This document shows positions 30,793 to 39,884 of a DNA stretch of 64,000 bases, one piece after another (within the stretch, counting starts at the first letter, position 1; every line of letters starts with the position of its first letter). Source of the stretch: Gracilaria domingensis (Eukaryota; Rhodophyta; Florideophyceae; Gracilariales; Gracilariaceae); the NCBI GenBank assembly GCA_022539475.1, contig VCMS01000214.1, positions 33,375-97,374 of the forward strand. The letters run 5' to 3'. Below the pieces are notes generated by a model. The model ran no database searches. It was not told the origin of the DNA and worked only from the letters and a program-made list of their open reading frames with translations. Both the position numbers and the translations under genes were made by a program.

Positions 30793-30866
30793 GGCTGGGA
30801 AAGTCGCCCCCAGCCAAATTCCCTCCGTTACACATACAAACGTATAAAGAACGGAAGCCAATCAAG

Positions 30867-33239
30867 GTGAAAGTGCGCAGATATCCGCCTGCACAGCGGA
30901 TATTTCTAGATGCCTTTATCAACAAGCTAGTGGACATGAACTTCATGATGCCTTACCCAGAAGCAAAATGGCTAGCGGCCCCGCTTGTGGTTGCTAAACC
31001 AAGTTCTAAAGCGAAGTTCAGAATGACTGTCGACTTACGTCCTGTAAACTCCGCTACAGAGAAGCTCGTATGGCCAATGCCGCATGTGGATTCCGAGATC
31101 CATGACTTTGCCGGGAGCAAAGTTTTTGCGGTCATAGATTTCGTATCCGGGTACTGGCAAGTACCACTAGACCCTAACTCTTATGACAAATGTGGCGTAA
31201 TTAGCCCAACAGGGATCTACTCCTCACGAAGAGTGCTCATGGGACTAACAAATGCTGTCCCGCACTTCCAAAGATGTGTGCAAACAGCATTCGCAGAGCT
31301 TCAACAGAATTTTAAGCTCTGGATTGATGACTTCATTATCTACGCGACTGATGAGAAGGAACTTCTGGATATACTAGAGAGATTCTTCCAAATCTGTGTT
31401 GAGAAGGGCCTTTATATTTCTATTAAGAAGAGCTCTCTATTTACGAAGGAGGTGAAGTGGTGTGGGCGCGTAGTCAATGAGAACGGCTATCGTCTAGATC
31501 CCTCTCGAGTGGAGGCTCTCAAAGACATTGAAGAACCACGAACTGCAGCAGAATTGTGTGAATTTGTGCACTGCGTCCGGTGGATGTCGCAATGCATCCC
31601 GGACGCCTCAAAGTTGCTAATGCCTTTAACGGAGATACTGGAGAAAGCATACAAAACTTCTGGTAAGCGAACCAAGAAATCTGTGCAGCGTGTGTCTCTA
31701 AAGGATATTGGGTGGAGTAGGCAACATGAAGAAACGTTTAGGACGTTGCAAGAAAGACTACGTCGAGCCGTTCACCTCTCCTACCCTAAGCCTGATCACA
31801 CAATATGCATTTTCACGGATGCTTCGGATCGTTACTGGTCGGGTGTTGTAACACAGGTACCTACTTCAGACTTCAATAAGCCCATATCAGAGCAACAACA
31901 CACTCCGTTGGCGTTCGTTGGGCAAGCATTCTCCACGGCACAGCAACGATGGAGCACGCCGGAGAAAGAGGCTTATGCAATATACCAGGTGTTTCGCAAA
32001 CTTGATTACCTCTTTCTTGGCGAGAACCCGGTTCATATCTTCACTGACCACCGTAATTTGCTCTTTGTCTTCAATCCTCATGCGTTTGAGCCAAATCTCG
32101 GACGGCATGTAGTGACGAAAGTACAACGATGGGCATTATTCTTGGCACGCTTTGACTATCACATAGAACACATAGCTGGGGAACTAAATATCTTCGCCGA
32201 TATGCTAACGCGTTGGACCAAAGCGTACAGAGTTGGTCCACAATTGAATTTAGGTTCTATACACAGTCTGGTGATCCAATCGCAACAAATTGTCCCCACC
32301 CCGAAGGACTTCCTATGGCCCACAATTGAAATGGTGCGAGATGCACAACAGGAGGCAGGAATAACTGCCGATTATTGCGAAGGCCTCCGATGGGATGACG
32401 AAACACTGACATGGCTTGTGGGAGAAGCCTTTTTTGTTCCAGAGAGTGACAAAGAACTCCTTTTGAATTTCATGGTAGTAGCTCACTGCGGTCACGGTGG
32501 ACATCGAGGTATCGATGCAACGCTCAGCGTCCTACGAGAACAAGTGTTTTGGAAATCTCAGAAAGAAGATGTGCGACGTTTTGTCAACGGATGCATTCAC
32601 TGCCTCATCTCAAGAGCGGGAGGGCGTATCCCAAGACCATTTGGAAATGCATTGCATGCCTCACGCCCGAACGAAATCCTGCATTGTGACTTTCTTTACA
32701 TGGGAGAGAGTACAACGACGCAAAAATACATACTAATCATTCGAGATGATCTATCCTCTTACGTTTGGCTTTGGCCATGTATCAAGGCGGACAGTACAAC
32801 AGTCGCAGAAGCATTGAGCATGTGGATCGCTTCATTCGGAGGATGGGAGTGGTTAGTAACAGACCAAGGTGCACATTTCAAGAATCAGTTACTGAACCTA
32901 TTGTCTGAAGAGTTCCAATACTCTCACTACTTCACGAGTCCGTACTGCCCTTGGAGCAATGGATCAGTTGAAAGAGTCTGTAGAGAGGTATTAAGAGCCT
33001 GCAAGGCCTTGCTCTCTGAATGGCGGATGAACCAGAAGGAATGGCCAAGAGTGGCGGAAAGTGTCCAAAGCGTTCTCAACCATGCACCGCTCAAGAGGTT
33101 AGGGAGACGATCAGAAGAAAACGCGACGGTCTACAGAACCCCCCTCGAAGTCTTTACAGGACATGTACCGGTTAGGCCCTTGATGAGAGGCCTGTACATC
33201 AATTTGTTCACGCCACTACGCAAGACGAGCTTCGAATGA
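30867..33239 (+). CDS. pol: Reverse transcriptase-RNase H-integrase of the chromovirus
   Basis: 790 codons, though the first codon of the listed frame is GTG and no early ATG exists, which supports expression by recoding from gag. The RT domain (1-240) contains VDLRPVNSA, FAVIDFVSGYWQVPL and the catalytic WIDD at 152-155 (Trp instead of the usual Tyr or Phe). RNase H begins with FTDAS (about 316-320) and has FTDHRNL. Integrase has the zinc-binding HH-CC module (HCGHGGHRG, CIHC) and DDE residues in LHCDFLYM, VTDQGAHF and NGSVERVCRE. The frame stops within ATGA at 33236-33239, before the integrase C-terminal module. Confidence 0.93.
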   Translation: MKVRRYPPAQRIFLDAFINKLVDMNFMMPYPEAKWLAAPLVVAKPSSKAKFRMTVDLRPVNSATEKLVWPMPHVDSEIHDFAGSKVFAVIDFVSGYWQVPLDPNSYDKCGVISPTGIYSSRRVLMGLTNAVPHFQRCVQTAFAELQQNFKLWIDDFIIYATDEKELLDILERFFQICVEKGLYISIKKSSLFTKEVKWCGRVVNENGYRLDPSRVEALKDIEEPRTAAELCEFVHCVRWMSQCIPDASKLLMPLTEILEKAYKTSGKRTKKSVQRVSLKDIGWSRQHEETFRTLQERLRRAVHLSYPKPDHTICIFTDASDRYWSGVVTQVPTSDFNKPISEQQHTPLAFVGQAFSTAQQRWSTPEKEAYAIYQVFRKLDYLFLGENPVHIFTDHRNLLFVFNPHAFEPNLGRHVVTKVQRWALFLARFDYHIEHIAGELNIFADMLTRWTKAYRVGPQLNLGSIHSLVIQSQQIVPTPKDFLWPTIEMVRDAQQEAGITADYCEGLRWDDETLTWLVGEAFFVPESDKELLLNFMVVAHCGHGGHRGIDATLSVLREQVFWKSQKEDVRRFVNGCIHCLISRAGGRIPRPFGNALHASRPNEILHCDFLYMGESTTTQKYILIIRDDLSSYVWLWPCIKADSTTVAEALSMWIASFGGWEWLVTDQGAHFKNQLLNLLSEEFQYSHYFTSPYCPWSNGSVERVCREVLRACKALLSEWRMNQKEWPRVAESVQSVLNHAPLKRLGRRSEENATVYRTPLEVFTGHVPVRPLMRGLYINLFTPLRKTSFE

Positions 33240-33847
33240 GACAGCTGATTAAAATAGAAGAAATGCAAGAAGCTCTTGATGAAATGCACAAGAAAGTCTG
33301 CCATAATGTCACAGAAAATCGTCAGAAGCAAATTGATCGACACAACCAGAAGACTAATGTCCGCAGAAGCGAGATTGATGTTGGTTGTTTTGTCCTTGTA
33401 CGAGAGGCGCGTCCAAATCGCACTCATAAGCTGCAATTCCAGTGGAAAGGTCCGCGGCGAGTTATTTCAACAAAGTCAGATTGGATCTTTGAAATTGAAG
33501 ATATGATCAACAAGAAGAAACAACTCGTGCATGTCTCACGACTAATACTATATCGTGCGGATCTAGACGGTCAAAATGTTAATCCACAACTTTTGGAATA
33601 CGCGCGATCAAATGAGGCTGAAGTGCAAATTGCTAGAACACTCTGCGATATAAGAGACGGGCCTACTGGAGTTGAGATACTTGTTGAATGGGAAGGTTTG
33701 CCAGATGACATGGACCGGACTTGGGAGCCGCTTGTTAATATCAGCGAGGATCTCCCTGGGCTCCTACAGGACTATCTCTACACTGCTAAGAAGCGCGAAC
33801 TTAAGAAGCGAGCTCAAAGATTGTGTTCTTTTGAAGAAACCAACTGA
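33236..33847 (+). CDS. Integrase C-terminal module plus chromodomain, separate frame
   Basis: 203 residues whose ATG overlaps the pol stop as ATGA. Residues about 48-80 form the SH3-like integrase C-terminal module (GCFVLVREARP, then FQWKGPRRV). Residues about 130-180 form a chromodomain (VEILVEWEGLPDDMDRTWEP). In known chromoviruses this is one polypeptide with the integrase core, so here integrase is split across two frames. The overlap suggests termination-reinitiation or a -1 shift; an inactivating frameshift is the alternative, but the LTRs are identical and the remaining frame is intact. Confidence 0.85.
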   Translation: MRQLIKIEEMQEALDEMHKKVCHNVTENRQKQIDRHNQKTNVRRSEIDVGCFVLVREARPNRTHKLQFQWKGPRRVISTKSDWIFEIEDMINKKKQLVHVSRLILYRADLDGQNVNPQLLEYARSNEAEVQIARTLCDIRDGPTGVEILVEWEGLPDDMDRTWEPLVNISEDLPGLLQDYLYTAKKRELKKRAQRLCSFEETN

Positions 33848-33866
33848 GAATTGTTTCTGAGACCGC

Positions 33867-34085
33867 TGTAACCATCTTGAGCCTGCTTCAGCGTTTTGTC
33901 CTGAAACATCTGCGCCGTGATGACAGTGTAGGTAGTTCGAATTAGAGAGATGTCAGCATTTCAGTGCAGAAAAACAATAAAGCCAGAACCGATCGGAGGG
34001 GGACGAGGATCCTTACCGATCGTGTGTGGGGCCGTTCTCGTGTTTCGTGCATCTCGAAGAAGGCGTACGTCTGCAGATCAGCATA
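33867..34085 (+). repeat. 3' LTR of the chromovirus
   Basis: 219 bp, identical to the 5' LTR by reading; AATAAA at 33976-33981. Confidence 0.92.
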
Positions 34086-34090
34086 GGACG
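34086..34090. repeat. Target-site duplication GGACG, right copy
   Basis: Matches 28917-28921. Confidence 0.92.
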
Positions 34091-34409
34091 CAGTGGCTGT
34101 GAGACATCGGTTCCCTGGCCATGCCGCTGTACAATGCCACCGCCTTTCGCTCGCGGCTCGTGTGCAACAAAGGTGAGATTAGCAGCGTGTCGGAAGGGCT
34201 GGAGGAGTATCTGGAAAAGCGGGCGACAACTGTGATGACGTGATCATGGCGTTGTTGATCTCTGTTCGCATTTGACTCGAGTGGCGACGGCAGCGGTGGG
34301 ATTGGTGCACCAAGTGTCCACGTGTGAAAAGATGAAGGTAACGGTAACGGTAACGGTGGCCAAAGTTGCAAGTTGCATTGTCAATGTCCTTGTCATTGAC
34401 AAGCACATG

Positions 34410-34571
34410 TGCTTGCGACGCGGCGTGGTGCAGCGCCGTGTAGCCTTCTTTGTCGACACGGTTCACATCAGCACCGTTCGCCAGCGACGAGATCACTTTC
34501 TGCACATGGCCGTGCTCGGCAGCGGCACGCAGCTTCTTGCCGAGGTGATTCGTAAACAGATGCAGACACAT
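34410..34571 (-). CDS. Ankyrin-repeat protein fragment
   Basis: From the ATG at 34571 the minus strand encodes about 54 residues with one clear ankyrin repeat: LRAAAEHGHVQKVISSL, then ANGADVN and GYTALHHAA. After that the frame runs into a CCGTTA microsatellite (about 34339-34358) and Ser/Pro noise. A GT immediately follows the HAASQAH codons, so an intron may start at 34409. No further ankyrin repeats are visible before the retrotransposon at 34085, so this is a short gene, a first exon, or a remnant. Confidence 0.5.
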
Positions 34572-35621
34572 GACGTCGGCTAAGTTTTCTGCGGTCGCTG
34601 CCTCCAGTGCGGCGTCTTTTTATATCACGAGCGGGCGCAGCGCACCATCTGTTTTGTTTCCGTTGGTGGCTGCTGGAAATAGGAAACAGCAATCTCAGCT
34701 CCAAGCTACCATTTCGTCGTGCATGTGGATACTCATCATGTGCATAATGCAGTGGCGCCATGGGCCATGTGCACCACGTCTGAATTAATGACTGTCTGGC
34801 TTGTAACCCTGGTTTTTGTAGTATGAGCTGAAGCTCACCATATGCAGCCCATGTGGCCAACAGGTGTTCATTCGCAGCTCGAAGTCGGATTTGATTGTAC
34901 AGTAGCTGTGTGAGGAATTGCGAGTGGCAGCTTAACTGCTTTCTCGAGCAGTTTAGAGCATTGCATCATGCAATGATTGGCTGCGGCTCGTGGGGCTGTT
35001 TGCGTGCCGAAGGGGATCATCCGCTTGATGGCGCGCATGGCGGTCACGTGCGCCTGAAGGGCAAGCGCGCGATGCAGCTTGTGGCAACAATGTACTGTAC
35101 CGTTTCTCGCGCGTATGTGTGGCTCGAATTGCCCGGGTAACATTAAAAGTTTTGAAACCTTTTGCTTCCTCGGTGCAGTAGAGAAAAAAAGTTTGGTCAG
35201 ACTGATTCTCACCACAGCCGGCAATGACAAGTACCCCTGTACGACGGTACCGTTGGTAGGAGGGCTGGCTACCAAAAGGCAAACACACTTGCGCGCTTGT
35301 TCAGCTTGTTTTCAACCACGGAATCTGAGTTGGGAAGACGGAGAGAATCGGTTCATGGTGCCAAATTCTCAGATTCTGGCGCTGACATTTCCAACGTTTG
35401 CGAAACGACAACAAAACATTTTGGAGACACCATCGGAGTTGGCTTCTTACTGTAAATCGCCCTTTATGAATGACGTTATCTCGGAAGGCGACTCTCAGCA
35501 GAGCGAGCAACAGTGAGCCAATGCTTCTGTGGCACTGTACGTCCAAGTGTGTATGTATTGTATCAAACACAAAGATATGACAGAGCCTCATCTCATCAAT
35601 TCGCCCCAGCCTCACGGATAG
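34572..35621. other. Intergenic region between the two retrotransposons
   Basis: About 1 kb without a supported gene. A + strand frame at 35079-35516 has a protein-like second half (FMVPNSQILALTFPTF, then FMNDVISEG) but no recognisable domain or start context, and could be a remnant exon. Confidence 0.4.
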
Positions 35622-35626
35622 GTATT
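35622..35626. repeat. Target-site duplication GTATT, left copy
   Basis: Matches 47000-47004 exactly and adjoins the 5' LTR. Confidence 0.92.
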
Positions 35627-35643
35627 TGTGAAGGCGGATGCAG

Positions 35644-35674
35644 GGGAGTGTCCCGCCACCCCAGGGACACTCCC
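35644..35674. other. Perfect 11-bp hairpin at the LTR start
   Basis: GGGAGTGTCCC (35644-35654) and GGGACACTCCC (35664-35674) are exact inverted copies around a 9-base loop, 17 bp inside the LTR. The same hairpin recurs at 44874-44904 in the 3' LTR. It may mark the integrase-recognised end or a transcript terminator for upstream reads. Confidence 0.8.
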
Positions 35675-36168
35675 GAACAATTTTTTTCTATATCTCCGAC
35701 ACCTTCCACCCCTGGACTGCGCCGTCACTCCCGCCGTCTGCGCCCACCGCTGCGCGCCGTGCGCTGCGACGCGGCGGCAAGGATGATGAGGTTTCGCGCC
35801 GCGCGCCGCGGCGCGCCCCCGACGGAGATGAAGAAGTCGCGCGCCGCTCGCTGCGGCGCGCCTGAAGAGGAGTATAATGAGGTTGCGCGTCGCGCGCCGC
35901 TGGCTGCGGCGCGCCCGCCGCTAAGCAGTCTTTGGAAGCTCGCGCCCCGCACGTTGCGGCGCGCCAGCTGCAGGGTAGGAAAGGAACGTGCGCGCAGCAC
36001 CTGACGCTGGAGGACAGTGAGTGGAGCGCTCTCTTCGGGGAGCTCAGAAAGTTGTGGCGCGCTCTGTCGCGCGCGTCGGAACACATACGACCAGGGGATA
36101 CAAATCAATTTAATCGAGAAGCAGGAGTTCTATGACAAAGAGGCAATCGAAGATACGAGAAATGGATA

Positions 36169-36579
36169 TCAATCAGAGGACAACAAAGCTTTCACAGCGT
36201 CATGAACGAGATGAAGCGCCCGTGCGCGGGAGGGAGAGCGTAGCACCATCATGGAAAGCGCCAACCCAACACCAATCCCGCGCACGAACAGTACTGGGAG
36301 CTCGTTAAGATTGTCTTTGAGCTCATCCATCGATATTCCACGCTTGAAGAGGAAGTCATATAGAGCCTCCTCGCAGGCGAAAAGTTGCGCTTCGGTACGT
36401 TCTTCGGTGGCAACATCGTCTTCGTTCGCAAATGCGGCGTCCTCCTCGAGCTGAATGGTGTCCGCAGTAACTTCTTTTGCTTCGCTCTCGATCAGGACGG
36501 TTGATTTGGCACGCGGAACATCGGAATGGTCGGTATCGTCGTCGGTCATAGTAGCAATAACTTCGTTTGGAGTTGACAT
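36169..36579 (-). CDS. Antisense LTR reading frame, 136 residues, unrecognised
   Basis: A minus-strand frame inside the 5' LTR that looks like real protein: it starts with ATG (MSTPNEVIATM), has an acidic N-terminal half (residues 12-62), a helical middle (CEEALYDFLFKRGISMDEL) and a hydrophobic stretch (VLFVRGIGVGLALSMMVL, about 96-113) that could be a membrane span, then an amphipathic helix. A TATA-like sequence lies about 80-90 bp upstream on that strand (near 36655-36678). Antisense frames near LTRs are known from some plant Ty3 elements, usually in the internal region. I recognise no family. It could be a captured host gene fragment or chance. Confidence 0.45.
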   Translation of the reverse strand: MSTPNEVIATMTDDDTDHSDVPRAKSTVLIESEAKEVTADTIQLEEDAAFANEDDVATEERTEAQLFACEEALYDFLFKRGISMDELKDNLNELPVLFVRGIGVGLALSMMVLRSPSRARALHLVHDAVKALLSSD

Positions 36580-37051
36580 CGTTCAAAAGATGGACACCTG
36601 AAAGGCGGTGGTAAGATAGGGGAAGCATGGCAGACCTGAGAGGCACCGAAGGGTAACTATAATATCGAATATACCGCCATGATAACTGGTCACGCACGCA
36701 CAATCGTGATAGTGCCACGATGGCACGACATGGAAGGTGGATGTCATCCGGAGGACTAGTTGAAAACCTAAATAGCCAGAAGAAATCTGGCCAACCACCG
36801 ACCTACATAACGAAGAACCGTACGTTGACATTATTACCTATTATGGACATGGTGAGCAATATTAAGTTGTTTGTCACAAGACGACAATCGGCGCACCGTA
36901 TCACCAACAGCCAATGAACAGGAGACATAACGAAGAACCGTACAACGGTATCACAACCAAGTATATGACCTGGTGAGCCGTTCTGAATGCCTTGGTGAAA
37001 GATGATATTAGGTGTTCGCTTGCGGTGACCATGCATTATCACAATTGTAGA

Positions 37052-37095
37052 TATAAACCCCCGAGTTCGAGCGCTCGCTGCAAACTCAACTCGGG
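37052..37095 (+). promoter_or_regulatory. LTR core promoter: TATA box and start-site hairpin
   Basis: TATAAA at 37052-37057 is followed at once by an inverted repeat, CCCGAGTT (37060-37067) and AACTCGGG (37088-37095). Transcription would begin close to or within this hairpin, so it would sit at the 5' end of the RNA. The same arrangement recurs 9230 bp downstream in the 3' LTR. Confidence 0.6.
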
Positions 37096-37757
37096 CAGAC
37101 CACTTCCCCTCCGGACGACTTCCCCCATCCTGGCCTCTCTCGCCTTTCTTCCTCCCCTTCCGTCGTCGCCAACCTTCCTTCCTTTGGCAATCCCATCTTC
37201 CCTTAGCGCAGTCTGCGCCTCCCTGCCACCAGCCTTTCCCCCTACATTTCCTTATTCCCGGCGGCCCGGTCTCCCGCCGTTCCCTAGCCAGTCGCCTTGT
37301 GCTGCCCTCCATTGGGCTCGTTCGCACACTGCGACCATCACCCATCACTACGTCTCCGTTCTCCCAGACGGACGTTGGCAGTGTTACGCATTGCGCTGGT
37401 TTTATTTCTGTCGCTACCTCGCCTGGTTGTTAGGTTCGTGGTGGCATCGACGACAGACTCTATCGCTTTAGTCCTACCACACTATTGTCCCGCCGACAGC
37501 TCTTGTGTGTCTTGGTCTGTTGGCCCTGCTTTCTGTTGTTGTGTTGGCTCTCGGTATCGGACGCTGAGCCATATCCTCGGTTGATTCTTACCCCTGCTTT
37601 CAGTTTGCGGGGAGTTTCCATCTATCTTGGGGTTATCTTGTCTGCTCCTGCAGGCATCTGAGCTACGTGAATCTGTCGCCCTTTGGGCTGGTACTCTCGA
37701 GCATTTATTGTGTCGCTCTCCTTGGGTTTGTCACCACCCGCGCTGTTTCCCCCAAAA

Positions 37758-39884
37758 ATGGCGTCCACATGGTACTCTCGAGGAGGGTCTGGTTCTCCTG
37801 AGTCTGGTGTGATTTCCTTCGATGGTTCTGCCGTCGACGTAAGGAAGTTTCTGTTTTACTTTGAGAATGTCGCTACCCCCAACGAAGAGGATAGTGTTCG
37901 AGCTATGAAGTTGCTCGGCTATCTTGAGGGTGAAGCGTTTGACTTCTACTATGACAACTATGCTGTTGATGGCTCTCTTTCGATTGAAGCAAAGGACTAT
38001 CAGAATGTGAAGCTTGCTTTGATCGAACGTTTCGGTGCAATCGAGGAACCGGCGGAGAGGATTCGCCGGGCAGTTTCGGCACGTTTAGATTACGTCGATC
38101 TGCTAGGGTCCTTGAAGAAGATGGACTCTTTCTTCGATCAGGCTGGTTTTAACACGAAAGCTAAGTTCGGGTTACTACGAAACGCTGTCATGGAGTTTGC
38201 AGATCTTGCGCAGTTTGTCATATTCCGTGGAGCAGATGACTATGAATCCTTGAAGGCCCTCGTTAAGGACTTTGTTGGCGGAAAGAAAGCTCTCGGGTCG
38301 TATGGTACCCTTAACGCTTTCCCACCGGCAAAGCACATTCTTCAACGTGCTAAGGAGCCCGCTCGTCCAAGTCCGCTGGAGTCGAAAGTGGATCAGTTGG
38401 CTGACCAGATGGCACAGTTGCACCTCCTAGTGAAGAAGACTCAGAGCGCTGCGACAACCATTGGACGTCAGGATACGGAGAAGGTTTGTTCGTATTGTAG
38501 CCAACCTGGTCACTTCGCAGCACGATGTGAGCTTAACCCGCATCGAGGCACACGATGTAGTGTTTGTGGCAAGTTAGGTCACTCTGCAACTACGTGCTGG
38601 AGAAGGAATAATGATGATACTGTGCGAAAAGTGTCATTCGAAGATGTGAAGTCTGAATCAGAAAGGGAGAAGTTGCTCAAAGAGAAACGAGCTTCTCAGA
38701 AGACAGACGAGAACCAAGTCTCAGTTGTCATTGCTGACCCTTCAGATGATGAAGACCCCGTTGCAACCGCGAAAAGGGACGCAGATGGGGAGCCTCTGCC
38801 CAAGCAACCTCGAACTGGTCCTCTCTCGGGAATTTCTCCCGTAATGTTCCCCGACTCGCATACCACCAAGACTCCTTCGCAGCAAGCCAAGAACCTTCCT
38901 AAGAAGTCGCCAAAGACTCGGAAGGGCGCTGGAAAGAAGTCGAAAGGGAAGTCGCGGAGGGTGAAGATCGAAGAACATGTTGGAAAGTACAATATTTACG
39001 AAGAGTTGGCGAGAGCTCCTTCTGGCATCACTTTTGGTCAACTTGTCCGCGGTGATGCGGACGAGGCCAAGAAAGACATTCGGCGCATTCTTTCCGGAGG
39101 TTTTTCGTCAAGGCGTGTCAGTTACGCTCATACTCATTCACTCCCTCAGACTCTCAAAGTGGTGAATGTTACTGTCTATGGCACTAGTTCCCAGGCGCTG
39201 CTGGACTCTGGTGCTATCCCTAATCTTATGTCTATTGCGTTATGCAACCGGTTATCGTTGGAGATGAAACCGTCGAGTAGGAGAATTGTCGTTGCCGACG
39301 GAACCAAATCCTTAGTTCGCGGAAGCCTGCACGATGTTCCCCTCGAGTTTGGTTCTCTCCGCGTCCCGTTGGATTTCCTGGTCGTTGAGAAGCCTCCCTT
39401 CAATGTGATCGTTGGCTGTCCTGCTCTTGAGTCACTCCAAGCCTGCTTGGACCTCGGTACTCAGCAAGTCTCTATGCAATTTGACGGCGCATCTGTTGTT
39501 TTGCCTCTCGATTACCATCGCCCTAGTGTAGTGTTCGACGAAGAGAATGAACACACCGATAGTGAGGATTTCACTTCCGCTTCAGAGTCGTTCTTCTCTG
39601 AGAGTTCAGAGAGCGACGACGAAGGATACGCGATCACTTTCTCGAAAGACAAAGTTGACACGTCAGTATATGCTTTGAATACTATGAATGAAGAACAAAA
39701 CTCCTTACAACCACCCGAAGAGGAATCCGCGAACGAACTGAAGAATATTGGTGCTACGAGTCTCGGTCAGGAAAGCCCCTCCCCTGCTGATCCTCAGGAT
39801 TTGGAGGAGGGCATTAGGCAATTGCGTGTGGATGATGTTGAACCAGAACCTGCTATTACTACTCCTCACTGGGGAAGCAAATAG
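37758..39884 (+). CDS. gag: Gag-protease of the 11-kb element
   Basis: 708 residues. The ATG at 37758 lies within the LTR (AAAAATGGCG context), so codons 1-4 are LTR sequence and codons 5-10 are the primer-binding site. The capsid region (about 25-215) is helical. Two CCHC zinc knuckles follow: CSYCSQPGHFAARC (244-257) and CSVCGKLGHSATTC (267-280). A basic Lys-rich region leads to a retropepsin domain with LLDSGA (about 481-486) and FNVIVGCPALESL. The C-terminus is acidic. The stop TAG (39882-39884) is preceded by AAA and followed by A, and the next frame (+1) is open at that point. An upstream in-frame ATG (37683) is in the LTR too. Confidence 0.92.
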   Translation: MASTWYSRGGSGSPESGVISFDGSAVDVRKFLFYFENVATPNEEDSVRAMKLLGYLEGEAFDFYYDNYAVDGSLSIEAKDYQNVKLALIERFGAIEEPAERIRRAVSARLDYVDLLGSLKKMDSFFDQAGFNTKAKFGLLRNAVMEFADLAQFVIFRGADDYESLKALVKDFVGGKKALGSYGTLNAFPPAKHILQRAKEPARPSPLESKVDQLADQMAQLHLLVKKTQSAATTIGRQDTEKVCSYCSQPGHFAARCELNPHRGTRCSVCGKLGHSATTCWRRNNDDTVRKVSFEDVKSESEREKLLKEKRASQKTDENQVSVVIADPSDDEDPVATAKRDADGEPLPKQPRTGPLSGISPVMFPDSHTTKTPSQQAKNLPKKSPKTRKGAGKKSKGKSRRVKIEEHVGKYNIYEELARAPSGITFGQLVRGDADEAKKDIRRILSGGFSSRRVSYAHTHSLPQTLKVVNVTVYGTSSQALLDSGAIPNLMSIALCNRLSLEMKPSSRRIVVADGTKSLVRGSLHDVPLEFGSLRVPLDFLVVEKPPFNVIVGCPALESLQACLDLGTQQVSMQFDGASVVLPLDYHRPSVVFDEENEHTDSEDFTSASESFFSESSESDDEGYAITFSKDKVDTSVYALNTMNEEQNSLQPPEEESANELKNIGATSLGQESPSPADPQDLEEGIRQLRVDDVEPEPAITTPHWGSK
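37770..37787 (+). promoter_or_regulatory. Primer-binding site, overlapping gag codons
   Basis: Directly after the LTR's terminal CA the sequence reads TGGTACTCTCGAGGAGGG, the form expected for pairing with a tRNA 3' CCA end. Thirteen bases of it (TGGTACTCTCGAG) are also present inside the LTR at about 37689-37701. The tRNA cannot be named without a tRNA set. Confidence 0.7.

Larger units (their letters stand above)
28922..34085 (+). mobile_element. Ty3/gypsy chromovirus, 5164 bp, recent insertion
   Basis: A complete LTR retrotransposon: 219-bp LTRs, which I find identical base for base on reading; a 5-bp target duplication; gag-protease; reverse transcriptase-RNase H-integrase; and a final frame with the integrase C-terminal module and a chromodomain. 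The order RT-RNase H-IN and the chromodomain place it in the Ty3/gypsy chromoviruses, which target chromatin through that domain. The three frames are in three different phases (see the CDS entries). Identical LTRs indicate a very recent insertion. The sequence after the 5' LTR (GTTATAACTTTCGCG) does not start with TGG, so the primer is not a standard tRNA 3'-CCA match; self-priming is one possibility. Confidence 0.95.
35627..37769 (+). repeat. 5' LTR (2143 bp)
   Basis: Starts TGTGAAGGCGG and ends GCGTCCACA. It holds a hairpin, an antisense reading frame, a TATA box with an adjacent hairpin, a long pyrimidine-rich leader (about 37096-37290), and the gag start codon at its 3' end. Confidence 0.93.

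Noticed and set aside
37683-37757. Upstream in-frame ATG for gag at 37683
   Set aside because: It is further inside the LTR, the added residues are hydrophobic and unlike a capsid N-terminus; the ATG at 37758 has a better A-rich context. It cannot be excluded.
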